Origin: Methanoregula sp.
Lineage (GTDB): Archaea > Halobacteriota > Methanomicrobia > Methanomicrobiales > Methanospirillaceae
Direction of reading: 5' to 3'
NCBI GenBank assembly: GCA_030694985.1
Contig: JAUYTV010000037.1
Coordinates: forward strand, 62,001 to 126,000
Length of the DNA: 64,000 nt
The position numbers and the translations under genes were made by a program. The notes beneath the pieces were generated by a model that saw only the letters and a program-made list of their open reading frames with translations, was not told where the DNA came from and made no database searches. Below, piece after piece: positions 30,402 to 40,549 of this stretch. The first letter of the stretch is position 1; each line of letters opens with the position of its first letter.

Positions 30402-31223
30402 TTATTCCATACATTCTTTCATAAACGCACAATCACGGGTAAGTACCGCAATCTTTTCTTCTGCAGATAGCGGGCAGTCAAAGTTCAGGTCTTCGATCTC
30501 CAGCGTGAGGCACCCGTCATACCGGTAATCTTTTAAACATTCCATGACCCGTGCCATCGATGCATTACGATCGAGCGGGAAATGTGCCTTGCCATGATCA
30601 AACCGGCTGATGTGTACGTTAATGAGACGGTGATGGCAGAGTTCAATATACCGGATTACCTCATCTGCTGATTTAGAAAGTGCATGTGCTACATCGAGCG
30701 TGAAAAACAGCCAGGGTTCATCATCGAGAAGCGTGCGCATCCGCTCAGGAGTACAGAGCAGCGAGTTGACAGAAGGCTCCATATTTTCCATGCCGATTTT
30801 GACTGGACGGTCTCTTGCGGCTTCCCGCAGAACGGAAACATAATGATTTAAGCGGACAAAATCCGCGTCACTGGGAGGGCGCTTTGCCGTACGCCTGCCG
30901 GGATGTACTGTAAGTATGGGGGCATTTAGCTGTTCGGCAATCCGTAATGATCTGACTGCATATTCAATAGATATCTCAGCCACCTTTGGGTTGATGGAGC
31001 AGGGATTTAAGTCAAGGATCGGTGAATGCACGGTCAGCACAGACAGATCCGGATGGACATTCCTGCACGCAATCACCTCTTCCACCGGAGAATTGCGGAG
31101 CCAGAAATGCGGGTTTTCTAACCAGAACTCCATTGCGTTTAGTCCGGTGCGGGAGACAAAGGAAAAAATTTCAGGAATCGTGTACTCATGAAAGAACATG
31201 CTTGCAACGGAGTACGAGACCAT
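30402..31223 (-). CDS. sugar phosphate isomerase/epimerase family (AP endonuclease 2-like TIM barrel)
   Basis: LTVHSPILDLNP, VKIGMENMEP, FTLDVAHA, INVHISRFD. Confidence 0.85.
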   Translation of the reverse strand: MVSYSVASMFFHEYTIPEIFSFVSRTGLNAMEFWLENPHFWLRNSPVEEVIACRNVHPDLSVLTVHSPILDLNPCSINPKVAEISIEYAVRSLRIAEQLNAPILTVHPGRRTAKRPPSDADFVRLNHYVSVLREAARDRPVKIGMENMEPSVNSLLCTPERMRTLLDDEPWLFFTLDVAHALSKSADEVIRYIELCHHRLINVHISRFDHGKAHFPLDRNASMARVMECLKDYRYDGCLTLEIEDLNFDCPLSAEEKIAVLTRDCAFMKECME

Positions 31224-31265
31224 GGTAGTACTAATTCATATGCGGTTTTTGCCTAATAGTTGTTG

Positions 31266-32516
31266 ATGGACTGGTTCAACAAACCTGATGAATCCCCCGG
31301 TGGAAAAACGGCACCCCTGCAGGTGTCGGAGCTCTCTGCCATTATCGAAGGGCTCCTTGACGATGCACGTTTACAGGGGGTCTGGGTAAAAGGCGAAGTA
31401 ACCAACTACACCCATCATTCAAGGGGTCACCGCTACTTTTCCCTATCAGAAAAAGGGGGGGGCAGTACCGCAGCAGTCATCAAATGCGTGATGTGGCGCT
31501 CGGATGCACAACACCTCACATTCAATCCCGCAGAGGGTATGGAAGTAATAGTCTCCGGTACGGTCAGGCTGTATGCCCCACATGGATCGTACCAGCTGCA
31601 GGTAAAAGAGTTAAAGAAGGCAGGTCTTGGTGAGAAGTACCTGCTCGTGGAACAGTGGAAACGAGAGCTGGCAGCAGAGGGTTGCTTTGCGTCAGAGAAA
31701 AAACGCCTTCTCCCGAAATTTCCAGAAAAAATCGGGGTTGTCACCTCAGAGACAGGTGCCGTCATCCATGATATCGTGACCGTCATAACAAGACGTTACA
31801 AAGTAGAGATCATCATCTCACCGACCGCAGTGCAGGGCGAAACTGCACATCACGAGATTGCGCAGGCAATCCGGCGTCTGGGGAACATTGTGGATGTTGT
31901 GATTGTTGCGCGTGGTGGCGGAAGCTTTGAAGATCTTTTCTCATTCAATCATCCGGAAGTCGTGCGGGCCATCGCTGCCTGCCCGGTCCCGGTTGTGAGT
32001 GCTATCGGCCATGAGGTGGATGTGACATTAGCCGATCTCGCAGCAGATCTGCGTGCACCAACACCTTCAGCAGCAGCTGAACTTGTGGTACCCGATACTG
32101 CGGTACTTCTCCTGCAGGTGCACGAACTCAAATCCCTGTTAAACGCATCCCTTCAGGGGCGAATCGCATGGGCCCGTGAAGAACTTACCGGCATGCGCAA
32201 CCGTTTGCGACCGCAACGGTTTGTACAACGGATCGAAGAGAGAAAAACCACTACAGCGGATCTCGCCGACCGGCTCGGGCGGGCATGTACAATAAGGATC
32301 GAGCGCGAACGCCTGCTGCTGGCAGAGACAAAAACTGCTCTTGAGAGCAGGAGCCCGCTTGCTGTCCTTGCCCGGGGGTATTGTGTGGCAGAGAAAAATG
32401 GCCTTATTGTAAAAAGTGTTGATGGGATAAACAGCAATGATCGGATGAAAATCCGGTTTTACAATGGAAATTCTGATGTAGTTGTAGAGAGGGTAGATCA
32501 TGAAAGAAACGTATGA
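31266..32516 (+). CDS. xseA: exodeoxyribonuclease VII large subunit
   Basis: QVSELSAIIEGLL, GVWVKGEVTNYTHHSRGHRYFSLSE, IGVVTSETGAVIHDI, ARGGGSFEDLFSFN, IGHEVDVTLADLAADLRAPTPSAAAE. Confidence 0.95.
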   Translation: MDWFNKPDESPGGKTAPLQVSELSAIIEGLLDDARLQGVWVKGEVTNYTHHSRGHRYFSLSEKGGGSTAAVIKCVMWRSDAQHLTFNPAEGMEVIVSGTVRLYAPHGSYQLQVKELKKAGLGEKYLLVEQWKRELAAEGCFASEKKRLLPKFPEKIGVVTSETGAVIHDIVTVITRRYKVEIIISPTAVQGETAHHEIAQAIRRLGNIVDVVIVARGGGSFEDLFSFNHPEVVRAIAACPVPVVSAIGHEVDVTLADLAADLRAPTPSAAAELVVPDTAVLLLQVHELKSLLNASLQGRIAWAREELTGMRNRLRPQRFVQRIEERKTTTADLADRLGRACTIRIERERLLLAETKTALESRSPLAVLARGYCVAEKNGLIVKSVDGINSNDRMKIRFYNGNSDVVVERVDHERNV

Positions 32517-32685
32517 GACAAAAACTGAACAATTAAGACAGATCATTGAAAAGATTGAAGACGGAAAGACCGGTCTTGACGAGAGTATGAGACTCTATGA
32601 ACAGGGTGCGGTGCTGGTCAAGCAGTGCGAGACCATGCTTGCAGAAGCCGAAGTGCGGATCACAACCCTCAGCCGGGACGCGTAG
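32500..32685 (+). CDS. xseB: exodeoxyribonuclease VII small subunit
   Basis: 61 aa, IIEKIEDGKTGLDESMRLYEQGAVLVKQCETMLAEAEVRI; overlaps xseA. Confidence 0.93.
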   Translation: MKETYETKTEQLRQIIEKIEDGKTGLDESMRLYEQGAVLVKQCETMLAEAEVRITTLSRDA

Positions 32686-33097
32686 CGATCAGTGTTACAA
32701 CCATTTTTTCTTCTGCAATCAGGTTTTTGATCAGTTCATCCGGGAGCGTTGCAGCGACCCGGTCCGACAGGATTCCAATCGTCCGCCCGCAGACAAACCT
32801 GCTCCTGCGCCAGACCAGATCTGATGGATGAACGAGGGTAAACTGTGATGAGCCCTGTGAATGGATCTCCACTTCAGCCTCCCCGCATACGAGCCGGGTC
32901 AGCAGGCGCGCATCATCATGTGCGAGCACTTTTCTGAATCCTGAAGAGAGCCCGGCACATCCTTTGTCTGCGGCTATTCCGATGATGCAGTTGCCGTTGC
33001 TTGTCAGGTGCACCTCACTGGTCACTTCAAAGGTTGTCGGGTGTGTGCCGGACACCAGCGGGTGACCACGGCAATGGATAATTTCCTGTGCCTCCAT
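32669..33097 (-). CDS. DUF371-domain protein
   Basis: IIHCRGHPLVSGTHPTTFEVTSE, GIAADKGCAGL. Confidence 0.85.
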   Translation of the reverse strand: MEAQEIIHCRGHPLVSGTHPTTFEVTSEVHLTSNGNCIIGIAADKGCAGLSSGFRKVLAHDDARLLTRLVCGEAEVEIHSQGSSQFTLVHPSDLVWRRSRFVCGRTIGILSDRVAATLPDELIKNLIAEEKMVVTLIATRPG

Positions 33098-33129
33098 GCT
33101 TTATCATGTGAGGGTTTCCATTATATTCA

Positions 33130-33708
33130 ATGTTTATTACCGCCCACTGTCCGGATTGCGCGGATGAGACCGAACACGAAGTAGTAGCCGAATCCCGCGA
33201 TCAGCTGGTACGGTGCACTACCTGCGGTCACCACCAGCGGGTCCCAAAAGAGCGCGAGCCACAGTCCCTGCTCATAAAGACAATCATCTCCCGGGAAGGG
33301 ACATCGATGGTTGGCGCCATTGAACTTGCAAAAGATGATGAATGCAGCGTTGAAGATCACCTTGTTGCAGAATGCGGGGATGATGCATTCGGCGTGCAGG
33401 TTGCCTCCATTGAATTGGCCGGCGACAAGCGGGTGCAACGGGCAAAGGCAAAGGATATCCTTACCCTCTGGACCCGGGCCATCGAGCAGGTGGTAGTCAA
33501 GATCTCCATCCATGATGGCAGAAAGACGATTCCGGTGTATATGCCGTGTGATGGCGAACAGGAATTTACTGTAGGAGAAAAGTATGTGGTATCCGGAAAA
33601 AGGTTCCAGATCTCACACTTAAAACTCCGCGACGGGCCACTGATGCGAAAAGAAGGGTGGAAGACCGTAGCTCACCGTATCAAACGTATCTACGGCGTCA
33701 GGTCGTAA
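33130..33708 (+). CDS. HVO_0476-type zinc-finger protein
   Basis: CPDCADETEHEVVAE....VRCTTCGHHQ N-terminal zinc ribbon. Confidence 0.75.
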   Translation: MFITAHCPDCADETEHEVVAESRDQLVRCTTCGHHQRVPKEREPQSLLIKTIISREGTSMVGAIELAKDDECSVEDHLVAECGDDAFGVQVASIELAGDKRVQRAKAKDILTLWTRAIEQVVVKISIHDGRKTIPVYMPCDGEQEFTVGEKYVVSGKRFQISHLKLRDGPLMRKEGWKTVAHRIKRIYGVRS

Positions 33709-33720
33709 TTTTTCCTTTTT

Positions 33721-33981
33721 TTACTGATTTTTTTTTAGGGCTGCTTCGAGCGGCTCTGCATGGACAACTCCTTCCAATCGTTCCTCAACCACACCATTAT
33801 CCAAAGTCACGATAGTCGGCGTCACTTTTAACCCGTATTGCCCGATCAAATTTGGATTTTTCACTGCATCGATCTCTTCGATTTTAAGAGAGAGTTTTCT
33901 TTCCAATTCCCATTTGATCGGGGTCTGCTCCATACAACCCATTCACTCTGGCTGGTAAAAACAGATCACACGCACTGCCAT
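33721..33981 (-). CDS. thioredoxin-like protein with in-frame TGA at the first Cys position of CxxC (selenocysteine candidate or nonsense mutation)
   Basis: Frame from ATG 33981: MAVRVICFYQPE-TGA-MGCMEQTPIKWELERKLSLKIEEIDAVKNPNLIGQYGLKVTPTIVTLDNGVVEERLEGVVHAEPLEAALKKNQ*; TGA at 33943-33945. Confidence 0.7.
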
Positions 33982-34033
33982 GAACAGAAATGGACAGTGA
34001 CAATAAAAAGAGTATGGGTATGGATCACTTGTT

Positions 34034-34717
34034 TTAGTTAATTTTTACTACACGGATATCGGCAGACGGATACCCGAAATCCACTAATGCACCCTCCGGT
34101 GTTTTCCTGGATACCTCTCCAATCCGCATATATGTCAGGCTGGACTTGTTGCTGGCCATTTCCTCAGGATTGTCCCCAACACCCATTGGTATGATATCCC
34201 CCACATTGAGATCGCTTAAGTTCACGCCATTACGCATGAGCAGTTCGGGTGACCAGAGCTGGGTCATTGACATAGATGACGGAATGTTAATCCGTTTCTG
34301 CTCGTTCACCTTCATGCCAACGATGCCAGAACTCATTGCATCATATTCCGGTTTAAAAATAGCAAACTGTTCAGCCCAGCCGGAAGTGGTTGAGTACACC
34401 GGTACCGGAAAGAGCGTGCGTGCAAGCGACTGATTGGTTGTGACAGGGATCTGTTTGGAATAAAGCACAAATTTTCCCTGAGTGGCTAACTGTGTAAAGA
34501 GCGTCTGGTCAGTAGTGACGATGGGATTTCCCCCCGCGTCGTAAAGGGTATAATCGATCACAGCTACATCTCCGGGCTTTGCAACCGAAAAAGCGCTGAT
34601 CCAGCCAGAGCCCATACCTGACACTATCATAAGTACAACAAAAAGGACACAGGCTCCGACCACGACTACCTTTTTCCACTGTGCCACTGTTTTTTCTTTT
34701 TGCTTCTTTTCGCCCAT
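34034..34717 (-). CDS. membrane-anchored FKBP-type peptidyl-prolyl isomerase-like protein
   Basis: N-terminal TM; AKPGDVAVIDYTLYDAGG...GIVGMKVNEQKRINIPSS. Confidence 0.65.
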   Translation of the reverse strand: MGEKKQKEKTVAQWKKVVVVGACVLFVVLMIVSGMGSGWISAFSVAKPGDVAVIDYTLYDAGGNPIVTTDQTLFTQLATQGKFVLYSKQIPVTTNQSLARTLFPVPVYSTTSGWAEQFAIFKPEYDAMSSGIVGMKVNEQKRINIPSSMSMTQLWSPELLMRNGVNLSDLNVGDIIPMGVGDNPEEMASNKSSLTYMRIGEVSRKTPEGALVDFGYPSADIRVVKIN

Positions 34718-34869
34718 TGTTTTACAATCCTCCTTATTAAATCATAATCCAACCGTCATAAACTATTCCGCGGTTTTTAACAGAATTTTATCATGGATAC
34801 AATTAAAATAAACTCAGCCCCTCCGTTTTCAGGTGTCTTTTTTATACTCTCTCGCCAGAACCTGTAGTA

Positions 34870-35655
34870 ATGGACAAAAAGAAGGTCAAGGACTACATGA
34901 CCTACGATGTTGTCAGCGTCGATATTCATAGCACCGCAAAAGATGTAATTGACAAGATAGAAAAAACCCACCACGACGGGTTCCCGGTAATGAACGGGGA
35001 TGTTGTTGTGGGGTATATCGCTGCCCGCGATCTCCTCTTTATTGAGCCTGCGGCAAAGGTTGAAGAGGTTATGACAGATAACCTGATCGTGGCTGACCCG
35101 GAGATGGACATCAACGATGCCGCCCGGGTGATCTTCAGGTCCGGTATCCAGAAGCTGCCCGTTGTTGACGAGAAGAACCACCTTCTGGGTATCATCTCGA
35201 ACTCAGATGTGATACGATCACAAATTGAGCATGTATCCCCTGAAAAAGTCTTTAATTTTATGACCACTTTAAAAAAACTCTATGGAGTTGATCCGTCGCT
35301 TGACAGGGCGACGGTCCCGGTTAAGGATCTCCTTCCAACCCAGTCAAAAATCTATGAAGATGAACTGGAAGGAAGGATATATGAGATCCAAAAAGGTTTA
35401 GCCGAGCCAATCATCGTTGTAAGACGCCCGGGAAAGATCATCCTTGTCGACGGTCATCATCGGGCGATTGCGGCAAAACGGTTAGGAATTACAGTCCTTG
35501 ATGCCTATATCATCGATATTAAAGAGGATATGGAACTCGGGATGGAACGGACTGCACATGCAATGAACTTAAAGACGCTTAACGATGTGCAGGTGCTCGA
35601 TTATGCCCGCCACCCGCTGGTTGCAATTACACACCGGCTGGTAAAGAGAGTATAA
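34870..35655 (+). CDS. tandem CBS domains fused to a ParB-like domain
   Basis: Two CBS motifs; C-terminal VKDLLPTQ..IYEDELEGRIYEIQKGLAEPIIVVRRPGKIILVDGHHRAIAAKRLGI. Confidence 0.9.
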   Translation: MDKKKVKDYMTYDVVSVDIHSTAKDVIDKIEKTHHDGFPVMNGDVVVGYIAARDLLFIEPAAKVEEVMTDNLIVADPEMDINDAARVIFRSGIQKLPVVDEKNHLLGIISNSDVIRSQIEHVSPEKVFNFMTTLKKLYGVDPSLDRATVPVKDLLPTQSKIYEDELEGRIYEIQKGLAEPIIVVRRPGKIILVDGHHRAIAAKRLGITVLDAYIIDIKEDMELGMERTAHAMNLKTLNDVQVLDYARHPLVAITHRLVKRV

Positions 35656-35732
35656 TCTTTAAAAAAGTCATCTTTTCAGCAATTAAAAAAATACATTTTT
35701 TCTGGTTTAATCCGACAGGTTCGTATCGTTGC

Positions 35733-36911
35733 CTATGACCCATCATACCGCAGGTCATACTTGTCATTGAGCACATGCTCTTTTACAATCATCCCATCCG
35801 ACACAACTACCTCAGGCCAGAGGCGTGTCTTGGAGTGGACAACAACGCGGTCCCGCAGCACCACGCGGGGGCCAATCACCGTGTCGTTTTCAATGCTGCA
35901 GTGTTCGCCAATGTGCGTGTCATTATCGATAATACTTCCTGAGATCGTGCTGTTCGATCCAACAATAACACGGTTGTAAAGCGAAGATGAGAAGATCTTT
36001 GAATTATTCCGGATGATACACTTGTCCCCAATTGTGGTATACGGACCTATCAGCACATTGTCACCAATCGTAGTGCCCGGGCCAATTGCCACCGGGCCTA
36101 TCACCTTGGTGTGCTTTCCCAGCGTGATCGAATCCCCGAGATGTACAGGTCCCTGCACCTCTGCGCCGTGCATCGAGAGGTTCCCAATAATATCACTAAA
36201 CATCAGATCCTGTAGTTTCCAGCGCTCGGCCTGCCGGAGCGAGTGCGGGCTTCCCACATCTGTCCAGTTCCCGCGTGCAAGCCAGCCTTTGATAACAAAT
36301 CCTTTATCCATCAGTGAGGGGAAGAGGTCCCGGGCAAAATCATACCGGGTTCCTGACGGTATATGATCAAAAACCTCTGGACTGCATACATACATACCGG
36401 TACTGGCAAGGTTTGAAAAGATTTCACCGGGCGCAGGTTTTTCCTTGAACCTCTTTATCTCATAGCTCACATCTATTTCGGCAATACCGTACTCACCAGG
36501 ATCGTCAATCGAGATCAGCCCGATCGATATTGCAGCCTTCTGCTTCTGGTGCGAGCGGTAAAATTCAAGCACGTTTAAATCCGTGACATGGTCGCCACCG
36601 ACAACCAAGAAATCATGACCATCGAGATGCTTCTGGGCATTTTTCACACTCCCGGCAGTTCCTAACTTGGACTGCTCGTGGACATACGTGATCTCAACTC
36701 CAAAAAGAGAACCATCGCCGAGTGCTTCTTCTATGGCAGTCCCCATATAACCAAGGGTAAGTACCACTTCTCTAAAGCCCATGTTCGACAGGTGTGAGAC
36801 AAGATGATGAATTGACGGGCGGTTAACAATAGGAATACAGGGTTTTGGCCGTTCAAACGTGAGCGGGCGGAGCCGGGTGCCTTCGCCCCCGCACATAATA
36901 CACACCTTCAT
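35733..36911 (-). CDS. sugar-1-phosphate nucleotidyltransferase with left-handed beta-helix C-terminus
   Basis: MKVCIMCGGEGTRLRPLTFERPKPCIPIVNRP; hexapeptide repeats. Confidence 0.93.
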   Translation of the reverse strand: MKVCIMCGGEGTRLRPLTFERPKPCIPIVNRPSIHHLVSHLSNMGFREVVLTLGYMGTAIEEALGDGSLFGVEITYVHEQSKLGTAGSVKNAQKHLDGHDFLVVGGDHVTDLNVLEFYRSHQKQKAAISIGLISIDDPGEYGIAEIDVSYEIKRFKEKPAPGEIFSNLASTGMYVCSPEVFDHIPSGTRYDFARDLFPSLMDKGFVIKGWLARGNWTDVGSPHSLRQAERWKLQDLMFSDIIGNLSMHGAEVQGPVHLGDSITLGKHTKVIGPVAIGPGTTIGDNVLIGPYTTIGDKCIIRNNSKIFSSSLYNRVIVGSNSTISGSIIDNDTHIGEHCSIENDTVIGPRVVLRDRVVVHSKTRLWPEVVVSDGMIVKEHVLNDKYDLRYDGS

Positions 36912-36986
36912 AGCACATTTTTTAGCGCTTGAGTGTTTTAAGGATAGTGATGAACGCGGCATTTTTAACATTTAGGTTCACTCATA

Positions 36987-37289
36987 TTGACAACAGACAA
37001 AAAAATTAAGAGAGATGGGATCGTGACTGACGTAGATAACCGGATTATTCCGGTGATAAAAGGAAAAGTGCAGTGTCTGGCCGACAAAAAAGAGCCTGTT
37101 GAGAACTGTGGGTTCTGCGTGCATAGCCGGGAGTTCAAAGTGCAGAACCGGTTTATTACATCCCCGGCGCTCGCTTACTGTACAAAATGCAGGGTAACAG
37201 AAAAAGTTGATTTTACCAAGGCTGAAGCAGTGAAATGTGCTGACTGGCAGGGTGGGGGATTTCACAGCATCACCAATATCATCAGTTGA
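36987..37289 (+). CDS. hypothetical protein with Cys motifs
   Basis: TTG-start ORF; NCGFCVHSREF...YCTKCRVTEK. Confidence 0.6.
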   Translation: MTTDKKIKRDGIVTDVDNRIIPVIKGKVQCLADKKEPVENCGFCVHSREFKVQNRFITSPALAYCTKCRVTEKVDFTKAEAVKCADWQGGGFHSITNIIS

Positions 37290-37374
37290 TTTGGCATAAA
37301 AGCCGGAAAGCCAACTTTTTTTGGTGAACCGTAACTGAGATTTTTTATCAGGATTTTTTTAATCCCGCCAGCAG

Positions 37375-38817
37375 TTATCCGGTCAGCAGCGCAACAACCG
37401 CATCCATATCAACATGCCTTTCGAACAGGTCGGCCAGCACCTCATAAGGATCCTCGCTACAGAGGGGTATCGGCTCAAATGGCATTTTTTTCTTTTTGTA
37501 GAGAAATAAAAGGAGGGCATTTGCCGCAGACGGATTCTGGAACAGCCCGTGCAGGTAGGTGCCAAAGACAAGACCGTCTTTACTCACCCTGCCATCGCCG
37601 TGCAATGCTTCCATATTACCCCCTGACTCGGTCATTCCCATATGGATCTCATAACCTGTTACTTCTCCCATGGCTGAAAGAATGGGGGGCACTGCACAGG
37701 CAGTGCGACTTACCTGCGTGGTTGTCTTTTCATAGGAAGTAAAGCGCGTGATCCCGTCAAGCAGGCCAAGACCTTCATACGTGCCGGCTGATGATTCAAA
37801 CCCGTCATCAATGAGCTGCCGGCCAAGCATCTGGTATCCTCCGCAAATCCCAATCACAGGCACACCCTGTTTACGGGCTTTTTTGATCTCGCGATCCGTA
37901 CCGGTCTTACAAACGACTGCAAGATCCTCGATCGTGTTCTTCGTGCCGGGAATAATAATACAATCGTACCCGGCAAGCGAAGTACCAGGCGCTACATAAT
38001 CAACTGCTGCATGTTGTTCCAGCAGCTCAAAATCGGTAAAGTTTGAGATACGGGGGAGCCGGATCACAGCAATCCGCACACCCTTTTGGCCGGTTTTTTT
38101 ATCCCCAATCGAGAGTGAGTCCTCGCTTGGAAGGGGCAGGTTAAAGTACGGAACAACGCCGAGAACCGGTACACCGGTCAATTCTTCGATCTTTTTGACA
38201 CCGGGTTCAAAGATGGTAATATCCCCCCGGAATTTGTTGATAATAATGCCTTTTACCAGAGGTTTTAGTTCTTTTGGCAGGAGATGAAGTGTCCCATAGA
38301 TCTGGGCAAACACACCACCCCTCTCGATGTCGGCAACAAGAATAATTGGGATCATAAGGCTTTTTGCAAGCAAAGTATTTGCAATATCCCGGTCATAGAG
38401 ATTGACTTCGGCAGCTCCACCAGCTCCTTCGACAACGACTTCTCCATATGTGGATTTCAACCGGTGGTAGGATTCAAGTGCAACTTTAAGAAGTTCCGTT
38501 GTCTCTTTGTAATACTCTGCAATGTGAACATCCTTGTAGGGACGACCATTGAGTACCACCTGCGAGATACAGTCGCCTTTTGGCTTGAGGAGGACAGGGT
38601 TCATATCCGTATGGGGGGGCTGTCGTGCAGCAATTGCCTGCATTGCCTGGGCCATACCAATCTCACCGCCCTCAGGTGTAACATAAGAGTTGAGGCTCAT
38701 GTTCTGAGATTTGAAAGGGGCGACAGTAAACCCCCGTCTCACCAGACAGCGGCAGATCGCTGCAACGGTTATACTCTTTCCCACATGGGACGCTGATCCC
38801 ATCACAAACAATGACAT
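37375..38817 (-). CDS. cobQ: cobyric acid synthase
   Basis: [66 protein letters not shown]. Confidence 0.95.
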   Translation of the reverse strand: MSLFVMGSASHVGKSITVAAICRCLVRRGFTVAPFKSQNMSLNSYVTPEGGEIGMAQAMQAIAARQPPHTDMNPVLLKPKGDCISQVVLNGRPYKDVHIAEYYKETTELLKVALESYHRLKSTYGEVVVEGAGGAAEVNLYDRDIANTLLAKSLMIPIILVADIERGGVFAQIYGTLHLLPKELKPLVKGIIINKFRGDITIFEPGVKKIEELTGVPVLGVVPYFNLPLPSEDSLSIGDKKTGQKGVRIAVIRLPRISNFTDFELLEQHAAVDYVAPGTSLAGYDCIIIPGTKNTIEDLAVVCKTGTDREIKKARKQGVPVIGICGGYQMLGRQLIDDGFESSAGTYEGLGLLDGITRFTSYEKTTTQVSRTACAVPPILSAMGEVTGYEIHMGMTESGGNMEALHGDGRVSKDGLVFGTYLHGLFQNPSAANALLLFLYKKKKMPFEPIPLCSEDPYEVLADLFERHVDMDAVVALLTG

Positions 38818-38979
38818 TTCCTTAACTATACTTGTACCTGCGCAGGTCATAAAAACAGAGGCTGTTACCGGGTATATTGCAAAAAATTTAAGAAAAAATA
38901 TTAAGTTTTGAGCAAATACGGGGGCAATTCTTCTGGCAATGCCAAGTAATAAATAACCTGAACCTTAAAAATACATGTA

Positions 38980-39285
38980 ATGATTGGTGGGATTTGCCCG
39001 ACGTGTGGACTACCTAAAGAACTCTGTATCTGTGAAGAGGTAGCAAAAGAACAGCAAAGGATCAATGTCAAAGTGAACAAACGGCGCTATGGAAAAGAAG
39101 TGACCGTGATAGAAGGCCTTGATCCAACTGATATCGATCTTGAAGATCTTTCAAAATATATGAAAGGAAAACTGGCCTGCGGTGGAACGGTCAAAGGAAA
39201 CTCCATCGAACTCCAGGGAAACCACCGTGACCGGGTAAAAGAGCTGCTCTCCTTAAAAGGATACAGCACAGAAAATATATCCTGA
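38980..39285 (+). CDS. translation initiation factor SUI1 (aIF1)
   Basis: [43 protein letters not shown]...[23 protein letters not shown]. Confidence 0.93.
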   Translation: MIGGICPTCGLPKELCICEEVAKEQQRINVKVNKRRYGKEVTVIEGLDPTDIDLEDLSKYMKGKLACGGTVKGNSIELQGNHRDRVKELLSLKGYSTENIS

Positions 39286-39426
39286 TTTTTTTCTTTTTTT
39301 ATAATTCGGCGCAATTTAAAAAAAACTAATGCACCCGGAAAACCGTCTGAAAAAATTCTGGTTTATCCCAATTATTGTGGTACGGTCGGTACACTGGTGA
39401 GCAACTGAAACCGGTTAAAAAAAATT

Positions 39427-40548
39427 TCAGATGAAGAACCGAAACGTAATCCACGCTACCAGCAGCATGATGGCAGAGTATTTCAGTCCGGAGATGAATC
39501 GCGCCTCACCCATCTGGCCGGCCACAAGTCCTGAGAAAAATCCCTGGAGCATTGCCGCGTGAGAGAAGAGCCGTTTGTAGACGAAAATATCAATAGTGCC
39601 CCCAAATCCCGTAGCCCCGGAAGCAACGGCAGTCGCCCCTGCCGTTGCCATTGTAGTGAGAAATGATGTGACAAGGATTGCAATGACAAACAGGAACACT
39701 GCAAACGAGACAAGCACGATAACAACGTAGATCATCATATTGTTACTTCGTTCCTGCTGGAGGTTGACCACTTCATAAGTATCCTTTGCTGCTGCACGCA
39801 GCACTTCGCTCACATCACCCCCGGCTTTGCTCGCCTTTGCGATCAGGTCAACGCTCCGATCTGCAAGTGGGGTTCCAAGGCCTTTACCAAACCGGTACAG
39901 TGCCTCAACAAAACCAATACCCCATGACATCTCATTATCAAGTTTTTTGATATGGGGAGTAAGCGTACCGTATTCTGCGGCAGCAACAAGGTGAACAGCA
40001 TTGGGAAGTGTCATACCGGAATCGTTCATACCGGCGAGATCCCTAAAAAAGTTCGGAAGACCATTTTCAAGGCTTGACACCCGCAATTGCTCCTTAAGAT
40101 CGAGAATGGCAAGAGGCACAATCGCGATGAGTACGGCAAAGACGGCAAAATCATCCACAACGGTGGATTTGAAAATTACCGAAATACCGTAAGATCTCAC
40201 ACTAAAGATAAATCCCCCGACAAAAACAATCAAAGCCAGCGGTATACAGACTGCCAGAATATTTATGGGTTTTTCTAAAAGCACCTTAAGAGGGTGTTTA
40301 AAAAACTTCCCGATTCCCTCCCTGGTCTTACGTTCATGCTCCAGTTTTTTGGTGATCTCCTGAAATTCTGCCTCAACTAATAGCATGTCTGCGGATTTTA
40401 CCGGAGGGGGGGCCTCAGGACCACGATTAAAGATATTTTTGAAACGATTTTTAATTCCCGTACCAGTACTCACTTCAGCGGGTATTTCTGGGGGAGGAAT
40501 GTCAGTGTCACGATGGACGATATTGTTGATGCGATCTTTGTTCCCCAT
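39427..40548 (-). CDS. type II/IV secretion (archaeal pilus, TadC-like) F-domain membrane protein
   Basis: T2SSF-like FFRDLAGMNDSGMTLPNAV...IAKASKAGGDVSEVLRAAAKDTYEV plus TM segments. Confidence 0.85.
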   Translation of the reverse strand: MGNKDRINNIVHRDTDIPPPEIPAEVSTGTGIKNRFKNIFNRGPEAPPPVKSADMLLVEAEFQEITKKLEHERKTREGIGKFFKHPLKVLLEKPINILAVCIPLALIVFVGGFIFSVRSYGISVIFKSTVVDDFAVFAVLIAIVPLAILDLKEQLRVSSLENGLPNFFRDLAGMNDSGMTLPNAVHLVAAAEYGTLTPHIKKLDNEMSWGIGFVEALYRFGKGLGTPLADRSVDLIAKASKAGGDVSEVLRAAAKDTYEVVNLQQERSNNMMIYVVIVLVSFAVFLFVIAILVTSFLTTMATAGATAVASGATGFGGTIDIFVYKRLFSHAAMLQGFFSGLVAGQMGEARFISGLKYSAIMLLVAWITFRFFI

Positions 40549-40549
40549 T

